A stretch of 45,488 bases of DNA, taken from NCBI RefSeq assembly GCF_902825145.1, contig NZ_CADEAD010000005.1:1-45488 (forward strand). The letters run 5' to 3'. Source of the stretch: Bartonella phoceensis (GTDB taxonomy: Bacteria; Pseudomonadota; Alphaproteobacteria; Rhizobiales; Rhizobiaceae). The notes under the pieces were generated by a model. It had not been told where the DNA came from, ran no database searches, and saw only the letters and a program-made list of their open reading frames with translations. This document shows positions 22,943-31,376 of this stretch, in pieces. Position 1 is the stretch's first letter, and each line of letters starts with the position of its first letter. A program made the position numbers and the translations under genes.

Positions 22943-23460
22943 GTCAAACTGTCAAAAATGCTGGGCGTATTAATCAGTTTCGTGAGGCGGTGATACGGAG
23001 CCTTAAGGGTGCTTTGCCGGATGTGCGTGATTGCAGCTGTCAATTTGGGCGCTTTAATTTGGAAGAGCTTGAAACGCAGATGCTTGTAGTGCCGGCAATA
23101 CGCGTTGCAGTGTTAGAGAGCCGCTTACATTGTGTAGCTTCTGGACAGATGCGTGCAGATCTTCATTTAGGGGCTTTTATTGTGACGGCGGGCAAAGAGC
23201 GTGATGTTCAAAATTGGCTTTTGGCAGAAGCACTTGCGGTGCTTTGCCATAGTGGGCAATTGTGGGGGCTAACGGGTTTGAGCGCTCCGCGGGATGTACA
23301 AATTGAACCGATTATCTCTGCGGCAATTAAACAGCGTGGTGTGTCGATAAGCGTGGTGGAATGGCACCAAGATTTGCATCATTTGGGATACGATATTTTT
23401 TGTGATGCGGGACAACTTAAAGCTGGGTTGATCTCATGGGACAATGAGGTGGGGGTATGA
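22939..23460 (+). CDS. Mu gp37-like protein (DUF1834)
   Basis: A 173-residue protein; the pattern REAVIRSLKGALPDVRDCSC, RVAVLESRLHCVASGQMRAD, LHLGAFIVTAGKERDV and the C-terminal VVEWHQDLHHLGYD fits the gp37/DUF1834 family. Probably a tail-terminator-like component. The start is ATG 22939 in an ATGA overlap with gpG. It is the last Mu-type head/joining gene; from the next gene on the order is P2-like. Confidence 0.8.
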   Translation: MSQTVKNAGRINQFREAVIRSLKGALPDVRDCSCQFGRFNLEELETQMLVVPAIRVAVLESRLHCVASGQMRADLHLGAFIVTAGKERDVQNWLLAEALAVLCHSGQLWGLTGLSAPRDVQIEPIISAAIKQRGVSISVVEWHQDLHHLGYDIFCDAGQLKAGLISWDNEVGV

Positions 23461-24050
23461 ATGACGCACATCTCTTAAGTGATACCTTTCGACAAATCAT
23501 GAAGCGTCTTGATGCGCTTGAGCGTTGTCTTGCCAACCAGCATATGCTTGGACGGGTTGCGCAAGTTGATGGTCATAGGGTGCGGGTGAAACTTTTCTCT
23601 GAGAGTGCCAATGGACAAGCGGTTTTATCGCCTTGGCTACAAGCGCAAGAAGCGGCGGGGGCTGTTTCCAGCAATATGCCCCTCCATGTTGGTGACCCGG
23701 TGCGGTTGTTAAACCCCCATGGTGAAATTGGTTCTGCCTCTCTGGTTGTACGCGATAGCTATAGTGAGGATATGCCTAATCCCGCACGCTCTTTTCAAGA
23801 GTTGGCGCTCTGTTATGCCGGTGGTGCTTTGCGCATCACAAAAGATGAACTTATTCTCTCCCATGGGGAAAACCAAATTCGTTTGAGTGCACAAGGTCTG
23901 GTGCTTTCTCATCAATCAACGCGTGTTGAATTAACGGGCAGTGTGCAGATTGAAGCAAAAGATTTACAGCACAATCAAAAATCTGTTGGTGCAGGCCATG
24001 TTCACGGTGGAGTCCAAATAGGTCCTTCCACAACCTCTTCCCCCCTTTAA
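23457..24050 (+). CDS. Baseplate assembly protein V (tail spike)
   Basis: A 197-residue baseplate spike. An OB-fold-like part (GRVAQVDGHRVRVKLFSESA, LSPWLQAQEAAGAVSS, HVGDPVRLLNPHGEIGSASL) precedes a beta-helix part (LRITKDELILSHGENQIRLS) and a His-rich tip (HNQKSVGAGHVHG) that may bind metal, as in P2 gpV. It is the first gene of the P2-type tail module. Confidence 0.88.
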   Translation: MNDAHLLSDTFRQIMKRLDALERCLANQHMLGRVAQVDGHRVRVKLFSESANGQAVLSPWLQAQEAAGAVSSNMPLHVGDPVRLLNPHGEIGSASLVVRDSYSEDMPNPARSFQELALCYAGGALRITKDELILSHGENQIRLSAQGLVLSHQSTRVELTGSVQIEAKDLQHNQKSVGAGHVHGGVQIGPSTTSSPL

Positions 24051-24062
24051 AGGAGTTTTATC

Positions 24063-24263
24063 ATGCGTGAGAACACTTATGTTATTTTAACCAATGCCGA
24101 TTTTGTTGCTGGTCAACGTTCACCGGGAAAGGGTGAGGAAATTTGTTTAAGTGAAGAGGCAGCAAAATACCCTTTGCTGCTTGGTCAGATTGCTGAAAAA
24201 CCAGCCCTTGTTGTTGCGGCGACCCCAACGGTTTCTACCACAAAGACAAGCAAAGGGGCTTAA
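24063..24263 (+). CDS. Small baseplate-module protein, unknown
   Basis: 66 residues (YVILTNADFVAGQRSPGKGE, EICLSEEAAKYPLLLGQIAE), ending in a Thr/Ser/Lys-rich tail. AAAGGAG (24050-24056) precedes ATG. It is placed between V and W. I do not recognise a family; it might be a structural minor protein. Confidence 0.65.
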   Translation: MRENTYVILTNADFVAGQRSPGKGEEICLSEEAAKYPLLLGQIAEKPALVVAATPTVSTTKTSKGA

Positions 24264-24266
24264 AGC

Positions 24267-24653
24267 ATGCGGTGCGGGATGAGCGAAAAGGATGGCTCTC
24301 TCTTGTATGGCTTTGCGCATTGCCAACAATCACTCCATAAATGTTTAATGACAAGGGTAGGAACACGGGTTTTGCGTCGCCATTATGGGTGTGATGTCAG
24401 AGAATTCCAAGACGCCAATGCTGATCCTGCAACGATTTTACGTCTTTATCAAGCTATTGCCTGCGCACTCGATGATCCAGAATGCGGAGAACCTGGGTTT
24501 TCATTGCAAAGAATTGATCTGAGCAAAGCAACGCGCGAGGGGACATTCCACTTTGTTTTAAGGGGCATTTTTTATCCCGATGGGCATTTGGGGGATTGGT
24601 CCCATGGGCAAGAGAGGCAATTTCCGCTAGAGGTCTGCTATGACAGAGTTTGA
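24267..24653 (+). CDS. Baseplate wedge protein W (gp25-like)
   Basis: A 128-residue protein of the GPW/gp25 family: HCQQSLHKCLMTRVGTRVLR, RHYGCDVREFQD, ILRLYQAIACALDDPE, LQRIDLSKATREGTFHFVLR. In P2/T4 it forms part of the baseplate wedge with J and I. It overlaps the J gene by 14 bp. An in-frame ATG at 24279 is an alternative start. Confidence 0.9.
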   Translation: MRCGMSEKDGSLLYGFAHCQQSLHKCLMTRVGTRVLRRHYGCDVREFQDANADPATILRLYQAIACALDDPECGEPGFSLQRIDLSKATREGTFHFVLRGIFYPDGHLGDWSHGQERQFPLEVCYDRV

Positions 24654-25506
24654 ACATTTATCCCTTTCACAGCTTCCGCTACCACAAGTGATTGAAGAGC
24701 TTTCTGTTGAAAGGCTTTTAGAGCAAAAGATTAAGCGTTTAATGGATGTTTTTGCAGCCCATCATATTCCTTATAATGTGGAAAACACCGCCTATGACCC
24801 CGTGGTCATACAATTACAAGCGGCTGCTTATGAAGAGTTGCTGTTGCGCCAACGGATCAATGAAGTGGCACGGGATAATTTGCTTGAATTTGCGCGTGGG
24901 ACAAGTTTAGACCATTTGGGGGATTTTCATGGGGTCACGCGCCTTTTGGATGAAGATGATGAGCGTTTGCGCCGCCGCATTCGCTTGAATAGACAAGGAC
25001 ATTCCACAGGTGGCACAGCGCCACGTTATCAATATTTTGCCCTCTCAAGCGATATCCATGTCAAAGATGCTTTTGTTTATCGTGAGGGTAAAAGTCCGCT
25101 TATTCATGTTGCGCTTTTTAGCGACGCTCCTTCAGGGGTGGCTGATGAGGCTTTAATTGCCAAGGTGCAAGCAGCTCTTGATGAGCCTCATGTTAAAATG
25201 ACCAATGACCACATCTTTGTGAAAAGCGCGGTACAGCGGATGATCAATGTTTCTGCTGATTTTTGGTTGTTACCGGATGAAGGCTCCTTTGTTTTGGAAA
25301 GAGCGGAACAGAATTTAAGAGCAGAATGGGCGCGTGCGCAAAGGCTTGGGCGTGACTTGTCTTTAAGTTGGATACTAAGCCGCTTGATGGTTGAGGGCGT
25401 TCACCATGTGAACATAACGCACCCCTTTGAGGATATTTTGGTCGCACCGGATGAAGCTGTCGCACTAGGGGATATTGTCTTGTCTGAACGGGGGCGTGCT
25501 TATTGA
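24640..25506 (+). CDS. Baseplate wedge protein J
   Basis: A 288-residue protein with P2 gpJ features: YDPVVIQLQAAAYEELLLRQ, RINEVARDNLLEFARGTSLD, HLGDFHGVTRL, DDERLRRRIRLNRQGHSTGG, then beta-rich domains. It connects wedge and hub. The stop overlaps the start of the I gene. Confidence 0.9.
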   Translation: MTEFEHLSLSQLPLPQVIEELSVERLLEQKIKRLMDVFAAHHIPYNVENTAYDPVVIQLQAAAYEELLLRQRINEVARDNLLEFARGTSLDHLGDFHGVTRLLDEDDERLRRRIRLNRQGHSTGGTAPRYQYFALSSDIHVKDAFVYREGKSPLIHVALFSDAPSGVADEALIAKVQAALDEPHVKMTNDHIFVKSAVQRMINVSADFWLLPDEGSFVLERAEQNLRAEWARAQRLGRDLSLSWILSRLMVEGVHHVNITHPFEDILVAPDEAVALGDIVLSERGRAY

Positions 25507-26612
25507 TGCTTTCCTCACTTTTGCCCCCAAATTCGAGCTTGTTTGAACGTTGTTTTGCAGAAGCAATGGCTCTTGACCCTCACGTTAAAATGGCACTCGA
25601 AGAAATACCCCGCGCGAAATTTATTACGCGTCCGCCTTCTTGGTTGCCCTTTTTAATAGACGAATATGGCTTACAAGAATTAAACCCTTATTTCTCTAAC
25701 CTTTATGATTTAATTGATCAGGGTCTTGCATGGCAAAATATTCGCGGCTCCCTTGCGGCAATAGAGATAGGGCTTGAATGGCTAGGGATTTCGGCACGCT
25801 TTCAACCCACCTGGACGGGGCGAGCATGGTGGAATTCCTTTCAACTTGATTTTGATCAATTGCCTGAACAGAATTCTCTTGAAGCCATTGAAGCGATTGT
25901 GGGACGTTCCAAAAGTTTGCGCTCTGATTTTCGCCGTGGGACCTATGGTTATGATGTGGAAGCCATAGAGGGTGATATGTCACACCTTGATGACAGCATG
26001 CTGGATTTTGAGAGTGGCGTGCACTTAACAGCTGGGGACACTCTGTTTTCCTTTGGACGCACAACAGAAATTAATCACACGCTGACGAAAGAAGAAGGCA
26101 CGTTGATTGGCAACTGGATTGATGATGTGGATGAGGAGTTAAGCTGGAACCAAATTGATTACCCTTGGGAGTTGGCAAATTTTCCTTGGTGTTCGGTCAA
26201 AAAGCACGAACGCGATATATTGATGGCAGAATGGTTCCAAAACCGTTCCCTTTATCTGGCTTTAAGAGATCTCGATAACGCTCTGATTGGGTTTCGCAGA
26301 TGCTATGCTGTAGCGCCTGTTGAACGAGCTTTAGACGGTGTTTACAGCCATTGTGGCAACAGATTTAAGCCCTCGAAAACTGGCACCATGCTGTTTCTTG
26401 CAGCGCGCACAGATTTTGGGAATGTTGATGGCAAACAAACCGCCTCTGTTTCCCTTCTCGTTCATGCCACTCCAGCAGAACAGATACCTCCTGGCAAACT
26501 TTGGTGTGACGAGGGTGAACTAAATGAGGGTGTGGAGATTCTTAAAGCACCCGTCAATATTCCTTTGCGTGCTGATGTTCGCGAACAATTCAAGATTTTA
26601 TTGAGGTTTTAA
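25506..26612 (+). CDS. Tail protein I with extended C-terminus
   Basis: A 368-residue protein, longer than P2 gpI (about 176). Residues ~1-110 fit gpI (SSLFERCFAEAMALDPHVKM, RPPSWLPFLIDEYGLQELNP, WQNIRGSLAAIEIGLEWLGI). The remaining ~250 residues are extra, aromatic-rich (SWNQIDYPWELANFPWCSVK, WFQNRSLYLALRDLDNALIG), probably supporting attachment of the large DUF4815 protein downstream. The start is ATG 25506, overlapping J; a TTG directly before it is unlikely. Confidence 0.85.
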   Translation: MLSSLLPPNSSLFERCFAEAMALDPHVKMALEEIPRAKFITRPPSWLPFLIDEYGLQELNPYFSNLYDLIDQGLAWQNIRGSLAAIEIGLEWLGISARFQPTWTGRAWWNSFQLDFDQLPEQNSLEAIEAIVGRSKSLRSDFRRGTYGYDVEAIEGDMSHLDDSMLDFESGVHLTAGDTLFSFGRTTEINHTLTKEEGTLIGNWIDDVDEELSWNQIDYPWELANFPWCSVKKHERDILMAEWFQNRSLYLALRDLDNALIGFRRCYAVAPVERALDGVYSHCGNRFKPSKTGTMLFLAARTDFGNVDGKQTASVSLLVHATPAEQIPPGKLWCDEGELNEGVEILKAPVNIPLRADVREQFKILLRF

Positions 26613-26613
26613 C

Positions 26614-29600
26614 ATGAAGCATGAAAGTGGTTTACCCTTTGCAATTGACAGATCAATCGGCAAAGAAGAGCAACAAAGCGTGGTGTTTTATGGACAGCGC
26701 CCTTTTCTTCAAGCGGGTGAACTCAATGAAGTTCAAACCATCATCAGGGGGCGTCATGACCGTTTGGGGCGCCTTGTGGCCAAAGAAGGAGACCGCGTTG
26801 AACGGGCTGATGCTTTTGTCAATAAAGACACAAAGACCGTGATGCTGACAGAGGGAAAGATTTATATAGCAGGTGATATTTTCCCTGTTTCAAAAGCTAT
26901 TCTCAAGAATGTTTCCATGGTTGGGCGCTTGGAAATCGGTGTAAAATTGCAAAAGAAATGGGTAACTCATGAGGATGATCCAGAACTGTTGGGGCAAGTT
27001 CCAGGGTCCTTGGCAGAAGGAGAGCCCGGAGCCGCCCGTGAGATCGCAAAACTTGTCTGGGCTCTCAAAGATGATGACCAGCAAGGGACTTTTTTTCCGG
27101 TCTATATCTTACAAGATGGCGTTTTGATTGATCAAAAATCCCCCTCTCTGCTTGAACCAGCCATGCAGGCCATTGCGACGTACGACCGCGCCCATGGGCA
27201 TTATATCGTGGGGGGATGCCGTGTAAGTGCATTGGGAGCAAATAACGGTTGCCAAGTCTTTAGTATTCAAGAAGGAGAAGCCAATATCAATGGTTTCAAG
27301 CGCAAACGCTTGGCAGCTTTGCGCCATGAAGAACTTGAGGATTTTGCGAAAGGGTTAGTGCCTAGCGAAACGCATATCTTTGCGCCAAAAGGAAAAGAAC
27401 AAAGCTTTAGCTTTCAAACCTATTATGCTCCCATTGCGGAGATAAAATCGCTGTTACTGACAAAGGAAAAAACCGTCACGATAACCCGTGGTGCGATTGC
27501 CGCTGGGCGTGATGGTGTTCCTGATAAAAGTATCACCGCGTTTATTAAAGTTGTTCAGGGCAACAAAGAGTTTAAAGAAGGAACGGATTTTAAGAAAACA
27601 GGAGACAGCATTGATTGGGCTCCCATGGGAGATGAACCTGCTCCGGGGAGCAGCTATAAGGTGACTTATCGTTACCGTTCAAAAATCACGGCTGATAAGG
27701 TAAGTGCGCAGGAAATTACCGTCTCAGGTGGGGCCGATGGCGGTGATATCATTGTGAGTTACACTTACAAATTGCCCCGCATTGACCGTATTGGATTAAA
27801 TACAGGAGGTGATGTTGTTTATATCAAAGGGGTTTCCTCAGACCACCCTATAGCCCCCAGTGTTCCTGATGATGTGTTGTCCCTTGCAACCATTACCAAC
27901 AATTGGCTTGAAACGCCGGTTGTGGTCAATGATGGCACACGGGTTGCCCCCTATGATGAAATGTGGCGCTATTTTCAACGGGTGCTTTCGCTTGACCGGT
28001 TGATGCAATTAGAGCGTATTAAAAGCAATGTTGATGCAAAAGAACCCGTTGCTAAAAAAGGCATATTTGTCGATCCCTTTCTGGATGATTCTTACCGCGA
28101 TGAAGGTTTTTTCCAAACAGGCGCTGTTGGCAATGGTATTTTACAGCTTGCCATTGACCCAACATTCTATACTGCTCCTTTAAAAGCACCTGTCACCCTT
28201 GACTGGACAAATGAAGTGATCATTGCACAAGAATTGACAACGGCTTGTGAAAAAATCAATCCCTATCAAAATTTTGCCTCTCTCCCCGGCACGGTTACAT
28301 TAATCCCTGCGACAGATTTTTGGCATGTGCAACGTACCGATTGGCTCTCAAGTGTGACCAATCAATTGAATATGGGCTGGAACCGTGGCAGAAGCATCCG
28401 TAAAACGGAAATCAGTGATGATTTGGTACGTACAACCAAAGAACAAATTGATTTTCTAAGACAAATTAAGTTGAACTTTAAGATTGAAGGTTTTGGCAAA
28501 GGAGAAATTTTGGAAAGCCTTACCTTTGATGGTGTGGATGTTTTACCAAAGAGCCGCCTCGTTGCCGATAGTAAAGGCACCCTTGAAGGCACTTTCACGA
28601 TTCCACAAAATATCACTGCTGGGACAAAAAGCGTTGTGGCACGGGGGAAAGGTGGAACAATGGCGACAGGTCTTTTTACCGGTCAAGGTGTGATTGATGT
28701 GAAGGTAATGCGGCGCACCACTACGGTGAAGATATGGACGAAATTTGATCCGCAAGCACAAGTTTTTATCCCCGATGAAACACGACAAATAACCGGTATT
28801 GACTTTCATCTTTGTAAAATCGGTAATCAAAACCATGATCTGGTGATTGATTTGGTCACCACCGAAAATGGCTATCCCACCGCTGATATCCAAGCACAAA
28901 GTTTTTATTCCATGAAGGACGCAAAGGTAGGATGGGCTGAGGCACGCTACGAAGTTCCCCTGTTAATCCCTAATGATCGTCTCACGGCTTTTGTGATTAA
29001 AACCGATGATGCTAATCATTCCGTCTCATTGGCAAAGCTTGGAGATTTTGATAAAGAACACCAAAGATACGTCTCAAGCCACCCTTACGTGACGGGACCA
29101 CGCTTTTCTTCTGTCAATGCGCAAAGCTGGACTGCTCATCAAGATGAGGCATTGGCTTTTCGTGTGTTAGCGGCGCGCTATACACAAACGGAAAAACTTG
29201 TCGATTTAGGCAGCTTTGATCTTGTTGATTGTTCTGATCTACAAGTGCGTGCAGCCATTGAATTGCCTTCGAGCGCGTGTTCTGTCATCTTTGAAATTGA
29301 AAGAAACAATGGCACAATTTATCAACTGCTCCCCTTTCAGTTGCTAAGTCTTACCGAATATATCAGTGAAAAGGTTCATCTTCGTGCTATTCTTAAAGGC
29401 ACAGAGAAACTCTCACCAGTTTTGTTTGCGCCTGTTCAGTTGATTGCAGGGAAAATCCATAAGGAAGCCACCTATGTCACGCGTGCTTTTGCCTTTGGTG
29501 AAAAGGCGCGTCTTACCAGCTATATCAAAACATTTTTGCCGGGCGGTTCAACTCTTTCACTGGAGATGCAGCTGGATGACGGCGCTTTTAGTCCTCTCAC

Positions 29601-29757
29601 CTTAGACGAAACAGAACAATTATCCGAGCCCCTTTGGACAGAGCAAAAATTTATGAGCAGTGACAAAACAGCCAAACAAGCACGTTTAAAACTCACGCTT
29701 ACGGGTGGTCCATCCGCGCGTTCCATGGCGAGTGATTTTGGCGCTGGCATATTGTGA
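26614..29757 (+). CDS. Large DUF4815 baseplate/tail-fibre protein
   Basis: A 1047-residue protein in the P2 H (fibre) position. The N-terminal ~450 residues have DUF4815 features (VVFYGQRPFLQAGELNEVQT, GKIYIAGDIFPVSKAIL, FSIQEGEANINGFKRKRLA, YKLPRIDRIGLNTGG). Beta-rich domains follow, the last resembling sugar- or surface-binding folds (VSSHPYVTGPRFS, SSACSVIFEIERNNGTIYQL). Likely a baseplate-proximal fibre or spike. No enzymatic motif is seen. It starts with GAGG 7 nt before ATG. Confidence 0.82.
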   Translation: MKHESGLPFAIDRSIGKEEQQSVVFYGQRPFLQAGELNEVQTIIRGRHDRLGRLVAKEGDRVERADAFVNKDTKTVMLTEGKIYIAGDIFPVSKAILKNVSMVGRLEIGVKLQKKWVTHEDDPELLGQVPGSLAEGEPGAAREIAKLVWALKDDDQQGTFFPVYILQDGVLIDQKSPSLLEPAMQAIATYDRAHGHYIVGGCRVSALGANNGCQVFSIQEGEANINGFKRKRLAALRHEELEDFAKGLVPSETHIFAPKGKEQSFSFQTYYAPIAEIKSLLLTKEKTVTITRGAIAAGRDGVPDKSITAFIKVVQGNKEFKEGTDFKKTGDSIDWAPMGDEPAPGSSYKVTYRYRSKITADKVSAQEITVSGGADGGDIIVSYTYKLPRIDRIGLNTGGDVVYIKGVSSDHPIAPSVPDDVLSLATITNNWLETPVVVNDGTRVAPYDEMWRYFQRVLSLDRLMQLERIKSNVDAKEPVAKKGIFVDPFLDDSYRDEGFFQTGAVGNGILQLAIDPTFYTAPLKAPVTLDWTNEVIIAQELTTACEKINPYQNFASLPGTVTLIPATDFWHVQRTDWLSSVTNQLNMGWNRGRSIRKTEISDDLVRTTKEQIDFLRQIKLNFKIEGFGKGEILESLTFDGVDVLPKSRLVADSKGTLEGTFTIPQNITAGTKSVVARGKGGTMATGLFTGQGVIDVKVMRRTTTVKIWTKFDPQAQVFIPDETRQITGIDFHLCKIGNQNHDLVIDLVTTENGYPTADIQAQSFYSMKDAKVGWAEARYEVPLLIPNDRLTAFVIKTDDANHSVSLAKLGDFDKEHQRYVSSHPYVTGPRFSSVNAQSWTAHQDEALAFRVLAARYTQTEKLVDLGSFDLVDCSDLQVRAAIELPSSACSVIFEIERNNGTIYQLLPFQLLSLTEYISEKVHLRAILKGTEKLSPVLFAPVQLIAGKIHKEATYVTRAFAFGEKARLTSYIKTFLPGGSTLSLEMQLDDGAFSPLTLDETEQLSEPLWTEQKFMSSDKTAKQARLKLTLTGGPSARSMASDFGAGIL

Positions 29758-29770
29758 TGGGAGAAAACAG

Positions 29771-30958
29771 ATGGAAAAAACAAAAAAGCTAAAGATGGAA
29801 TTGCCCAAAGAAGGACGTTTTATTAGTTCTGAATTCCCAATTTTGCGGGAAAATTTGGGCAAAATTGATCAAGCAATAGCAGATATTGAGAAAAAGGTAG
29901 ATGGAAAAGCGGCTATACAGCATAGACATGCCATAAGTGATGTTACAGATCTTGAAGCAACTCTCAAAGATAAAATGCCAGCGGATAGAATTTTTTCATT
30001 TTCTGATTTAAGTGATGTAGAGGGTACCCAAGATGCAGCCAACAATTATATTCTCTACAAAACAAGCAACAATAAATTTACTTTCGGCAGTGCGATATCC
30101 TTGTTAGGTCCGCACCAACATAAAACGAAAGATATTGTAGGTCTAGACGAATTCCAAGCCAAAATTAATGAAGATCTGACAACCTATTATACGAAAAGTG
30201 AAATAGATCAATTAATAGCTTTATTAAGCAAAAAACCTGTCGAAATCCTCATGACAGAAAGTGGCCCCATTCCATTCCCTGAAGGTGTGACCGATGATAC
30301 AGAAGTTGAAATATGGGCATGGGGAGGCGGCGGCGGAGGAGGCGGTGATGGTGGCAATAATAAAAACGGAGGAGGAGGTGGTGGTGGAGGTCAACACGCG
30401 CGTGTTAAAATTAAAGTGTCTGATCTAAAAAAATCGCAAACAGTTCAAATTGGTCGTGGTGGATCTGGTGGCAGAAGCAACGGAAATTGGGGTGGAGATA
30501 CAATTATCAAAGGTATTATTTGCGCAGGTGGAGGTGGCTATGGTGGTGGCAATGACAACACTCCTGGTGGCTACGCGAATGCCTATGGCGATCGCGGTAA
30601 TGGAGGGATAGGCGGATTAGGAGGTAAAGGAGGAGGCACTTGGAAAAATAATCAACAAGATGGTCCGCAAAATGAGAGTTTTATTTTTTCCGGTGGCGAT
30701 GGTGGTGCCGGTGGCGGTACAAACGGTAATGATCATGGAGGCCATGGTGGAAACAGTATTTATGGCGGTGGCGGCGGTGGCGGCGGTGGCAAAAATAATA
30801 GCAAAGGCGGTTACGGTGGCAATAATGGGGGAGGTAATGGTGGTGATTACGGTGCTAACGGCGGTGGCGGTGGCGGCGGATATTTTCGTGGAAAAGATGG
30901 GAGTAAAATTGGCGGTGACGGTGGAGACGGAGCTATCTTGTTGAAATTTTTTATATAG
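29771..30958 (+). CDS. Tail fibre tip protein with glycine-rich adhesin domain
   Basis: A 395-residue protein. A charged helical N-terminus (LRENLGKIDQAIADIEKKVD) is followed by two fibre-like repeats with HRH/HQH motifs (IQHRHAISDVTDLEATLKDK; GPHQHKTKDIVGLDEFQAKI). From residue ~180 (VEIWAWGGGGGGGG) almost to the end it is glycine-rich, with many G4-G9 runs separated by N, D, K and aromatic loops. Such polyglycine domains form the receptor-binding tips of some phage fibres (as known for Salmonella phage S16 gp38). The start is ATG 29771; an upstream ATG at 29705 overlaps the previous gene. Codon runs GGT/GGC/GGA make it a likely site of slippage. Confidence 0.85.
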   Translation: MEKTKKLKMELPKEGRFISSEFPILRENLGKIDQAIADIEKKVDGKAAIQHRHAISDVTDLEATLKDKMPADRIFSFSDLSDVEGTQDAANNYILYKTSNNKFTFGSAISLLGPHQHKTKDIVGLDEFQAKINEDLTTYYTKSEIDQLIALLSKKPVEILMTESGPIPFPEGVTDDTEVEIWAWGGGGGGGGDGGNNKNGGGGGGGGQHARVKIKVSDLKKSQTVQIGRGGSGGRSNGNWGGDTIIKGIICAGGGGYGGGNDNTPGGYANAYGDRGNGGIGGLGGKGGGTWKNNQQDGPQNESFIFSGGDGGAGGGTNGNDHGGHGGNSIYGGGGGGGGGKNNSKGGYGGNNGGGNGGDYGANGGGGGGGYFRGKDGSKIGGDGGDGAILLKFFI

Positions 30959-30968
30959 GAGTTTTTTT

Positions 30969-31211
30969 ATGGACTATGCAGTTGTTGAAAATGGTGTGGT
31001 AACGAACATTATCGTAGCCTCAGAAGATTATGTTCACGGCTTTGACGGGGAAGCTATTCCTTCACATGAAGCACAAATTGGCTGGACTTATAAGGACGGA
31101 GTGTTCTCTCCTCCCGTATTGGATAAAAACAAAAAACAATCCGCATCTGGGCAACCAGCAGAGAAAGACGCAATCATAGAGCCACCTATAGGGGAGCCAC
31201 AAAAAAGGTAA
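30969..31211 (+). CDS. Small fibre-associated protein (possible assembly chaperone)
   Basis: 80 residues. The N-terminus MDYAVVENGVVTNIIVASED and IGWTYKDGVFSPP are typical of short phage fibre proteins of the '..GVV.NI.......G..' type, found next to fibres. The tail is hydrophilic (KNKKQSASGQPAEKDAIIEP). AGGAG lies before ATG. A chaperone or accessory fibre role is inferred. Confidence 0.72.
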   Translation: MDYAVVENGVVTNIIVASEDYVHGFDGEAIPSHEAQIGWTYKDGVFSPPVLDKNKKQSASGQPAEKDAIIEPPIGEPQKR

Positions 31212-31281
31212 ATAAGCTAAGTTATAGGAATGCTTGTTGTATAAGCGGACTTTGTATGATTTGTCCTTTTATTGCTCTTTT

Positions 31282-31306
31282 AAAGCCCTTTTAAAGGACT
31301 TTTTTT
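31282..31306 (+). terminator. Terminator ahead of late block 3
   Basis: Stem AAAG-C-CCTT / AAGG-A-CTTT around TTA with one C-A mismatch, followed by a T run that merges into the late block. It would separate the head/baseplate transcript from the sheath/tail transcript. Confidence 0.55.
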
Positions 31307-31327
31307 GACTGACACTGTCAGGCTTAT
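31306..31327 (+). promoter_or_regulatory. Late-promoter-like block 3 (upstream of sheath/tail genes)
   Basis: TGACTGACACTGTCAGGCTTAT, with palindrome CTGACA-C-TGTCAG, then GAGAGAGGATGAG, resembling the ATGAGAGGGATGA after block 1. A reading frame crosses it, but the sheath start is better placed downstream (31377). Confidence 0.65.
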
Positions 31328-31376
31328 GAGAGAGGATGAGTGTTGTTATGGTCTCTTCATTGATTTGGAGAGCAAA

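Noticed and set aside
30660..30944. Second frame in the fibre gene rich in Val/Met/Ala
   Set aside because: Product of the GGT/GGC repeats read in another frame; no start signal.
31305..31376. N-terminal extension of the sheath protein
   Set aside because: It would translate the conserved late block; the start at 31377 has a proper Shine-Dalgarno and gives the usual sheath N-terminus.
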